Source of the DNA: Verrucomicrobiota bacterium
GTDB taxonomy: Bacteria > Verrucomicrobiota > Verrucomicrobiia > Verrucomicrobiales > Verrucomicrobiaceae
DNA: 12,543 nt
Reading direction: 5' to 3'
NCBI GenBank assembly: GCA_009885275.1
Contig: VFKY01000280.1
Coordinates: 1 to 12,543 of the forward strand
This document shows, one piece after another, positions 7,136-12,543 of this stretch (its first letter is position 1; each line of letters starts with the position of its first letter). The translations under genes were made by a program, and so were the position numbers. Below the pieces are notes generated by a model, which was given only the letters and a program-made list of their open reading frames with translations, was not told the DNA's origin and did not search any database.

Positions 7136-9712
7136 TTAGTCGCCTACGCGTTTAATGGAAGCTTCTTTGAGCTTCATTAAAGGGTCGTTGGAGAGTATTT
7201 GTTGGGGATGAATCCAGATGTAGTAGCTACCGGGTTTGATGATTTGAGCTCTACCGACGTTGATCGATTTGAATTCAGTATTGCCCTGTGTCTTCTCAAC
7301 CTTTTTGTATAATAGGCTTTTCCCAAAGGTCATGGTATAGCCGCCAGGGAAATCTCCGCTGTGTGATTGACTGAGTTGAAGTTCGTATTGTCCTGGCTTT
7401 TCTATGTTCACAAACCATCCAACATAGTCGGACATGCCCAGCCAGTTCATGATTATTCCATCAGTGAGGAGAAGCGGGCCAATAGTGAGAATTGCTTTAG
7501 CAGTATCAAGAGTGGCGGAGTCTCCAACTACTACTATTTTAGCCAGATTATCGTTGATGGATTTAATTGCGAGTGTGGCGTTGGCTTGTTGACGTGGGTC
7601 TTTTTTGGAAACTTCCTCAAGAAATGGAATTACGGAAGCGTGAGTGACATGAGTTAGAGCCTGAACAATGCTTGTTTGCTCTTTGATGTCGGTTGTTTTG
7701 CCATAAATTTCTATCAACTTTTGAGCGATGTCCTCTTGAGGCACCTCTCCAGATAATTGCGCCAAGTCGCCAATAGTTTTGACGATGTTGGTTCGGATCA
7801 CGGCGTCCTTGGTTGATGTCAGTGTTGTAAGCAGTGCCGGCAGAGGTTCTGAATTTGGCCAACTTTGAAAAGATATGGCGGCTGCATTCCGGATCATAGG
7901 GTTGCCGTTTTCAAGGCTTTTCAGGATGTCATCCATGGAATTGCTCCCCCCAATTTTCCCGAGGACACGAATTAACAACGCTTTTGCTGATTCGTCATTT
8001 GAGTTAGCTCTGAAAGCGGTCAAGAAAGGCTGGCTGGCGAGATTTGGGTCGGGTTCTTTTTGAGCAACACTCATGAGCGCTATTTCAGCATCGCGTGATT
8101 CATCGCCTGTGTTTGTCGATAGGGCACCAATGAGCGCGTCTGTGTCTGAAGGTTCTCCAGTTCGTCTAAGAGCCTGCCAGATGGCGATCCGCGTGTCTGC
8201 CTCCTTAAAGGTTTGTAGATGTTTGATGAGTGGTGCAGTCGCACTTGCAGGACCACCGCGGGCAGCAATGGCAAGTGCGATGTTTTTAAGTCCAAGGGTG
8301 GATTTGGTGTTGTTGAGAAAAGCGACAATGGGTTTTTCCGCGACGCTGTCGTCAATTATTTTTCCAAGTACCCCACTTGCAATTTTACCATTGTCCAGAT
8401 CATCGATGGACCTTAAAAGCATGGTTATATCATTGGAATTTACATTTGTTGGAGTTTGCATGTTAGCAAGCGCCTGAAGACGCCTGCCGGACATGAAATC
8501 AATAGTCAACTTGTATGCACCAAGAAGCACGATCACGACGCCTATAATCAGGGGAGTCCAAAAAGTAAGAGATTTGGGCAATGCTTTTTTCTCGATCAAA
8601 TGTACTGGCGCGGCTGCAGTGGCAATATTAACGACGCGAGCAACAGGCTTGGGAGCTTGACGTTGCCCGATGCCTTGTGTGATAGGGCCTGGCCGACTTG
8701 GGCGTGGGGCCGTTTGACGTAGCATCTGACTTACTCTGCCTGTATTAACTCCGGCTGGACGAGCAGGGCGTGGGGCCGTATTGTTAATTATTTGAGTGGA
8801 ACCAGGAAGATAAGAAGGATCTGATGCGGCCTCTGGAATGGGTAGTGCCACGGCAGTAGCCACCGGAACTACCGGAGGCTCAGGCATAGGTGATTGTCCA
8901 GCAAGGAACCATTCGTAGGCTTGAGCTGCTGTAACTGGACGACTATCTGGGTTACGACAAATCAACCATTCTACCCAACGACAAATCACTGGAGGAAGAT
9001 CTGGTCTTAGTTGTTCCAGCGGCACAAGACTGTGATAGAGGTGACTGGCCATGACCTCAGGCCCTGTTTCTCCATTGAAAGGATAGCTTTGAGTGAGAGC
9101 AAAATAGAAGACGCATCCAAGAGAATAAAGGTCTGTTCGCACATCAACAGGAGCACGCTCAAACTGTTCCGGCGCCATGAAGAATATACTGCCAAGAATT
9201 GAACCGTCATCGTTCATGTCCTGCACAGTTGGTGTATGTGCTAGCATGGACAAACCGAAGTCCAGAATTTTAATCTGGAACTTGCCCGTAGGCAGCCAGA
9301 CGACCATGAAGTTTTGCGGTTTGATGTCGAGGTGAATCAACCCCGTGCTATGAGCAGCGACCATCCCCTCAAGACTTTGGGTGACTAGTTCTCTGAAATC
9401 GAATGGATTTAACGCACCTCGAGCAATAATATCTTCGAGAGTTTCTCCTTTGAGCAACTCCATGACGATGTAGGCGCCTTGCTCATCTTTACCAACATCG
9501 AAAATTGTGACGATGTGTGGGTGTTGGAGAGTAGAGAGGGTACGTGCTTCTGCAAAAAGTTGGTCCGCCTGCGCCGATGCCTCTTCGGGAGAATCCGCTC
9601 TTACACGTTTAAGCGCCACTTCACGTCGAAGATTTCGATCGTAGGCTTTATAGACTGTGCCAAGGCCGCCTTCGGCGATCTGTCCTAGAACTTCGTAGCG
9701 ACTTGAACTCAT
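7136..9712 (-). CDS. Transmembrane Ser/Thr protein kinase with HEAT repeats and C-terminal lectin-like domain
   Basis: This 858-residue protein starts at ATG 9712, directly before a kinase glycine-rich loop. Kinase domain at about 6-271: GQIAEGGLGTVY (10-21), VALK with Lys35, alpha-C Glu55, catalytic loop HLDIKPQN (127-134), DFG (151-153) and APE (180-182). All catalytic residues (K35, D129, K131, N134, D151) are present, but the HRD arginine is leucine, so it is a non-RD kinase. A Pro/Ala-rich linker (272-375) contains two TAPRPxRP repeats. One hydrophobic helix spans about 382-400. After it, about 425-730 is helical and HEAT-like, and about 735-858 is a beta-sandwich with a pattern like the carbohydrate-binding domains appended to many verrucomicrobial exported enzymes. 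The expected topology is kinase inside, HEAT and beta-sandwich outside, as in a receptor kinase. The ligand and phosphorylation targets are unknown. Confidence 0.94.
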   Translation of the reverse strand: MSSSRYEVLGQIAEGGLGTVYKAYDRNLRREVALKRVRADSPEEASAQADQLFAEARTLSTLQHPHIVTIFDVGKDEQGAYIVMELLKGETLEDIIARGALNPFDFRELVTQSLEGMVAAHSTGLIHLDIKPQNFMVVWLPTGKFQIKILDFGLSMLAHTPTVQDMNDDGSILGSIFFMAPEQFERAPVDVRTDLYSLGCVFYFALTQSYPFNGETGPEVMASHLYHSLVPLEQLRPDLPPVICRWVEWLICRNPDSRPVTAAQAYEWFLAGQSPMPEPPVVPVATAVALPIPEAASDPSYLPGSTQIINNTAPRPARPAGVNTGRVSQMLRQTAPRPSRPGPITQGIGQRQAPKPVARVVNIATAAAPVHLIEKKALPKSLTFWTPLIIGVVIVLLGAYKLTIDFMSGRRLQALANMQTPTNVNSNDITMLLRSIDDLDNGKIASGVLGKIIDDSVAEKPIVAFLNNTKSTLGLKNIALAIAARGGPASATAPLIKHLQTFKEADTRIAIWQALRRTGEPSDTDALIGALSTNTGDESRDAEIALMSVAQKEPDPNLASQPFLTAFRANSNDESAKALLIRVLGKIGGSNSMDDILKSLENGNPMIRNAAAISFQSWPNSEPLPALLTTLTSTKDAVIRTNIVKTIGDLAQLSGEVPQEDIAQKLIEIYGKTTDIKEQTSIVQALTHVTHASVIPFLEEVSKKDPRQQANATLAIKSINDNLAKIVVVGDSATLDTAKAILTIGPLLLTDGIIMNWLGMSDYVGWFVNIEKPGQYELQLSQSHSGDFPGGYTMTFGKSLLYKKVEKTQGNTEFKSINVGRAQIIKPGSYYIWIHPQQILSNDPLMKLKEASIKRVGD
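8690..8779 (-). repeat. Pair of 24-base direct repeats in the kinase linker
   Basis: Two 24-base units at 8690-8713 and 8756-8779 encode TAPRPSRP and TAPRPARP (kinase residues 334-341 and 312-319), starting 66 bases apart. The shared core on the plus strand is GGCGTGGGGCCGT. The 22-residue spacing, together with a further related APKP segment at 353-356, suggests a duplicated Pro/Arg-rich tail between kinase domain and membrane. It is coding sequence, not an intergenic element. Such tails are usually disordered and often carry phosphorylation sites; that role is inference here. Confidence 0.6.
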
Positions 9713-9745
9713 GCGTGCGTTTTTTGAGTAGTTATGACCGATAAT

Positions 9746-9774
9746 AATATATGAAATATATCAGTCTGAAACAA
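9746..9774 (-). promoter_or_regulatory. Candidate sigma70-type promoter of the kinase gene
   Basis: On the minus strand, TTGTTT (9774-9769) and TATATT (9751-9746) are separated by exactly 17 bases, close to the TTGACA-17-TATAAT consensus. The expected transcription start is near 9739, giving a leader of about 27 bases. The -10 region lies in an AT-rich stretch containing a small symmetric element, ATATAT-GAA-ATATAT (9747-9761), that could be an operator or merely AT-rich sequence. The rest of the 200-base gap (9713-9912) between the isomerase stop and the kinase start shows no reading frame or clear hairpin that I could support. Confidence 0.4.
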
Positions 9775-9912
9775 ACCGACAGGTATTGAATACAAACAGG
9801 TTACATATGGCAAGCAATGAAGTTCTTTACTTGTAAGAAATTGGCGGCACAAAGAGCGCGAGTGGTTGAAGATCTATGCGGCACTGTAGAAAATTCAGTT
9901 TCCTGCCTGCGG

Positions 9913-10659
9913 TTACCAGATCCGATCTAGGATTTTTTCAAGAGGTCCCTTTAGAGATTCTGGTCTTGTCGTGCCACCTTTTTTGTTCTTCGTGGAGGAG
10001 AGAGACACCAACGGGCCCTTTTGTTCGATAATGCGAATCTTGGATATTTCTGCACGCTCCAAAGGACAATCATTCGAGTCTGTCACCACATTGGATAGTT
10101 GTTTAAGTTCGTCCAGACCTGATACAATTTTACCAAAGACTGTGTATTGCCCGTTTAAGTTCGACATGTTGCCTAAGGCAAAATAAAACTGAGTGCCATC
10201 GGATTTATGTTCAGGATTGGACTCATCGCTGCGGCGCGCCATGGCAACTGAGCCGATTTCATGAGGAAGCTTAAATTCGCCGGGGATGGTGTATTCCTGA
10301 GTAAGTCCCCAGCGTTCACGGGCATTCTTGTCTTTGCTGGCCGGATCACCTGTTTGCACGAGGTAACCGTCAACCGCTCTATGAAAGGCCATTCCTTTGT
10401 AGATACCTTTATCAACATTGCTGATGAAATTCCCCACTGTTTTTGGAGCACCCTTAGCCAAAAGTTCAAAAATTATTTGATGGGTGTCACCGCCGAAAGA
10501 TATATCCATAACAGCGAGTGTGTGTGTCTCATCCATCTTTTCCTTGGCGACAACCTTTGCCGCTTCGGTAGTGGTGGGTGATACAGGTTTCGGAGCCGCT
10601 TGCAGAGTAGATAGAGCGAGAGTGGTAAATAAGATGAGGGATCGGCGTGTCAGCTTCAT
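9913..10659 (-). CDS. Exported cyclophilin-type peptidyl-prolyl cis-trans isomerase
   Basis: This 248-residue protein begins at ATG 10659 with a signal peptide (basic MKLTRR, hydrophobic core, likely cleavage after LQA at 21), so it acts outside the cytoplasm on proline peptide bonds of exported proteins. The cyclophilin domain covers about 48-213. Visible motifs are FHRAVDGYLVQTGDP (92-106, with catalytic Arg94), GSVAMAR (136-142), GTQFYFALG (155-163) and GQYTVFG (170-176). The tryptophan that contacts cyclosporin in human cyclophilin A is not present at the aligned position before LNGQYTVFG, as in many bacterial members. The last 35 residues are a basic tail outside the domain. It lies 55 bases downstream of the lipoprotein gene on the same strand and is probably cotranscribed with it. 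Its exported clients are unknown. Confidence 0.94.
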   Translation of the reverse strand: MKLTRRSLILFTTLALSTLQAAPKPVSPTTTEAAKVVAKEKMDETHTLAVMDISFGGDTHQIIFELLAKGAPKTVGNFISNVDKGIYKGMAFHRAVDGYLVQTGDPASKDKNARERWGLTQEYTIPGEFKLPHEIGSVAMARRSDESNPEHKSDGTQFYFALGNMSNLNGQYTVFGKIVSGLDELKQLSNVVTDSNDCPLERAEISKIRIIEQKGPLVSLSSTKNKKGGTTRPESLKGPLEKILDRIW

Positions 10660-10714
10660 GGGGATTAATCGGGCGAGGGGTGATTGGTTTTGGCAGAGGA
10701 ATATGAAGTGTTAA

Positions 10715-11050
10715 CTATCGCAACTGAGGGACTTTGGAGAGATCGGTGGGAGTAGTGGGTTGGCTTGGTAGCTCTTTGATAGGCTCGGGCTCAGGTGCAG
10801 GCGTTGGGGATGAGCGTTGTACACTTGGAGCGGGGGCGCTAGGAGCGATCATGTCTCTTGGTTCAGCTTGGCGTATGCGCGGTTGCACTTGTCGTGGCGC
10901 CATCCCCCATTGACTTTCATGACGAGCCATTTCATCAACAGTTGGATAATTAATTACTTGGCCCCCTCCACTTGAATTGGTGGAACTGCAAGAGCTTAAA
11001 CACGCGGTGAAAAGCACGATGATGGTAAGAAAAGTATGGTTAATGTTCAT
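10715..11050 (-). CDS. Small proline-rich lipoprotein, function unknown
   Basis: This 111-residue protein starts at ATG 11050. A short hydrophobic signal (residues 6-18) ends in the lipobox LSSC, with Cys21 as the likely lipidated residue; FTAC at 14-17 is a less good match. The rest is low-complexity, rich in Pro, Ser, Gln and Glu (for example the APEPEP stretch near residue 86), with no domain I recognise, and is probably disordered in the periplasm. The start codon overlaps the stop codon of the dehydrogenase-YgfZ fusion gene as ATGA, so its translation is probably coupled to that gene. The downstream isomerase gene is also exported. A tether or spacer role is possible but unsupported. Confidence 0.8.
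   Translation of the reverse strand: MNINHTFLTIIVLFTACLSSCSSTNSSGGGQVINYPTVDEMARHESQWGMAPRQVQPRIRQAEPRDMIAPSAPAPSVQRSSPTPAPEPEPIKELPSQPTTPTDLSKVPQLR
11047..11050 (-). promoter_or_regulatory. ATGA stop-start overlap (translational coupling)
   Basis: The lipoprotein start codon (11050-11048) overlaps the TGA stop of the fusion gene (11049-11047) by the classic four bases ATGA. No Shine-Dalgarno sequence precedes this start, so ribosomes finishing the upstream gene are the likely source of initiation here. Confidence 0.75.
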
Positions 11051-12543
11051 GGGAGAGTAATTTCAACGTCATTAAAAATTCTAGTCGGGTCTTCGCTGGC
11101 AAGCAATAAAGAATGCGCACCTGCTGAGGCTTGACGCACATACGCAAGGCCCATCGCGCGGTCAAGCACGGGATGATGTGTTACGCTAGTGATTACCCCT
11201 ACTTCTCGAAAGTCTTCATTATCGGTTTTCAAGGATAGAGCGGCACCGGGTTGCATGACACCATCGGCGCTTTTCATCACCACTTTAACCAGTGTTCCGG
11301 GCATTTTACCCGTGGTTTTGATACGAGAGAGCACTTCTTGGCCAATGTAGCAGCCTTTGGAGAAATCCATGGCCCGGTCCTGCAACCCTGCTTCGGGTGG
11401 GAAGACATCGATATTAAGTTCATGAGGAAATCTCGGCACCGCAGCGATGATGCGAAGGGTCTCAAGCTCCATATCCGATAAGACGGGTACGTCAGCTATG
11501 AGCGTCGTAATATCCGCCGAAACTGGGAGCCAAAGATCTAATCCCGGTTGTCCTAAGCGGATAGATTTCACTTTTCGGCCCTTTTCCGGCAGCTCGAAAG
11601 ACTCTGCAACCTTCATGGCATCTCCGAAAAAATGCCAGAGGTTCCAGTCGGAGGTGACATCATTGATGGTGACGTCATCAGAAACGATGTAGCGCTCAAG
11701 ACGCATTTTTAAAGGTTCACGCAGATCTGATTCTGCGTCCAACGACAAGGATTCATTGCTGGGAATGGGGTGAATGAAGACATCGCCCTCGATCTTGCCT
11801 TTTGCATTGGTGACGCAGGCATAAATTGCGGAATCTTCCTTGGCTTTGTCCGCATCATTAGTCACCTGACCATTGAGATAGCGCAGGCGATCAGCACCTG
11901 TGACCTGCCATTTAGCACGATTAGAGAGGTTCACTGCGGCTCCATTTTTCAGGAGTTGCTCAAATCGTTGCGCGGTAAAGGATTTATCATTTTCTTTGTC
12001 TACCATCGAGAGAGCGGGCGGCGTCAGCTTGGTCGGCATATCAGGCACGACAGAGGGGGTTTTCGGTGCTTTCTCACGTTGATGCACTTTGACAGGGGCG
12101 AAATGTTCCATGATAACCGAGAAATCAAGTTCACCTCTGCCTGCTTGGGCCTGTTCATCCATCACTTGCGTGGTGGCATTGAGCACAGGGAGAGCCAGAT
12201 TTTTTTCCAAGGCCAGTGCTTGGGCATAGCGCGTGTCCTTGAGCATGTTCTTCAGGGAAAAGTGCGCGTTATAGCTGCGCGAGATCATGTTCGGCAGCTT
12301 CATACTGATGAGTGGCGAACAATTAGCGTTGAGGGTCAGGGCTTCCGCCAGTTTTTCTGGTGACACATCATGCGCCTTAGTAAGGGCAATAGCTTCCGCC
12401 ACCGCTTCGACCACGGCGGCAGTAATCAAATTGGTGGTGATCTTTATGACGGTCGCGTCTCCAATCTTCCCGAGGTAGAGTATTTTCTTGCTGCTGGCTT
12501 CTAGGACTGGTTTTACGATTTCAAGAACCGATTCCTCACCGCC
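11047..12543 (-). CDS. Fusion of a 3-hydroxyisobutyrate dehydrogenase-like enzyme and a YgfZ/GcvT-like folate-binding protein (5' end cut)
   Basis: The frame is open from the right edge to TGA at 11049-11047, giving 498 residues with the N-terminus missing. A TTG at 12429 is internal, not the start. In partial numbering, residues 1-148 are the C-terminal part of a beta-hydroxyacid dehydrogenase: the edge falls at the VGG-type strand end (GGEES), catalytic Lys34 sits in ATVIKITTN with Asn38, and the domain ends in GRGELDFSVIMEHF. The KxxxN spacing and DFS ending resemble glyoxylate/succinic semialdehyde reductases. The missing part should be the NAD(P)-binding Rossmann domain. Residues 149-188 are a Pro/Lys-rich linker. 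Residues 189-498 are a full-length YgfZ-like domain with the signature KGCYIGQE (396-403, including the functional Cys398) followed by RIKTTGKMPG. YgfZ proteins bind folate and support Fe-S enzyme maintenance. First visible gene of the probable minus-strand operon. Confidence 0.9.
   Translation of the reverse strand, partial: GGEESVLEIVKPVLEASSKKILYLGKIGDATVIKITTNLITAAVVEAVAEAIALTKAHDVSPEKLAEALTLNANCSPLISMKLPNMISRSYNAHFSLKNMLKDTRYAQALALEKNLALPVLNATTQVMDEQAQAGRGELDFSVIMEHFAPVKVHQREKAPKTPSVVPDMPTKLTPPALSMVDKENDKSFTAQRFEQLLKNGAAVNLSNRAKWQVTGADRLRYLNGQVTNDADKAKEDSAIYACVTNAKGKIEGDVFIHPIPSNESLSLDAESDLREPLKMRLERYIVSDDVTINDVTSDWNLWHFFGDAMKVAESFELPEKGRKVKSIRLGQPGLDLWLPVSADITTLIADVPVLSDMELETLRIIAAVPRFPHELNIDVFPPEAGLQDRAMDFSKGCYIGQEVLSRIKTTGKMPGTLVKVVMKSADGVMQPGAALSLKTDNEDFREVGVITSVTHHPVLDRAMGLAYVRQASAGAHSLLLASEDPTRIFNDVEITLP

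Noticed and set aside
8073-8477. 134-codon open frame on the plus strand
   Set aside because: It is antisense to the HEAT region of the kinase gene, with Ala/Ser/Leu-rich composition and no family features.
9835-9912. Small ACTG/CAGT and GAAA/TTTC pairings and a repeated GCGGCAC after the isomerase gene
   Set aside because: Stems of 4 bases and a 7-base repeat are expected by chance; I could not support a terminator or small RNA.
11770-12363. 197-codon open frame on the plus strand
   Set aside because: It lies antisense to the fusion gene, has no recognisable domain, and its sequence is what the opposite frame of a real gene would give.
12427-12429. TTG at 12429 as the start of a shorter YgfZ-type gene
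   Set aside because: The frame stays open to the window edge and the 38 upstream residues match a dehydrogenase, including its catalytic lysine, so this codon is internal.
1-12543. Search for CRISPR repeats, tRNA-like sequences, transposases and terminal inverted repeats
   Set aside because: None was seen; coding density is high and the genes have similar base composition, so there is no sign of a mobile island.

Overview
The window looks like a chromosomal segment of a bacterium from the Planctomycetota/Verrucomicrobiota group, more likely Verrucomicrobiota. The evidence is the set of gene families typical of those phyla: DUF1501, DUF1549/DUF1553, PSCyt1 cytochrome-like domains joined to WD40 and PPC domains, and a large membrane Ser/Thr kinase with HEAT repeats. 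None of the starts I could assign has a convincing Shine-Dalgarno sequence. Phylum and genus are inference. I see no tRNA, rRNA, CRISPR array, transposase or other mobile-element signature.

Left part, plus strand (1-7113): the 3' part of a DUF1501 gene, a strong hairpin terminator, then two large exported proteins 29 bases apart. The first is a DUF1549/DUF1553 protein with two haem-type motifs and a bacterial Ig-like domain. The second is a 1219-residue protein with a PSCyt1 cytochrome-like domain, a seven-bladed WD40 propeller, an IPT/TIG-like segment and two PPC-type domains. These three families often occur together in this phylum group; their biochemical role is not established. The layout suggests a cell-envelope or periplasmic machine, with the WD40/PPC protein as a scaffold or binding partner.

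Middle (7136-9712, minus strand): a convergent gene for an 858-residue transmembrane Ser/Thr kinase. The cytoplasmic kinase domain is followed by a Pro-rich juxtamembrane linker, one transmembrane helix, extracytoplasmic HEAT-like repeats and a C-terminal beta-sandwich that resembles carbohydrate-binding domains. It has its own 200-base upstream region with a plausible sigma70-type promoter.

Right part, minus strand (9913-12543): three genes in a probable operon, read from right to left. The first, cut by the right edge, is an unusual single reading frame that joins the C-terminal half of a 3-hydroxyisobutyrate dehydrogenase/glyoxylate reductase-like enzyme to a complete YgfZ/GcvT-like folate-binding protein. 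It overlaps a small Pro-rich lipoprotein gene by 4 bases (ATGA), and an exported cyclophilin-type peptidyl-prolyl isomerase follows. The dehydrogenase-YgfZ fusion is the most unusual item in the window; the kinase architecture and the hairpin close to the DUF1549 start are next.
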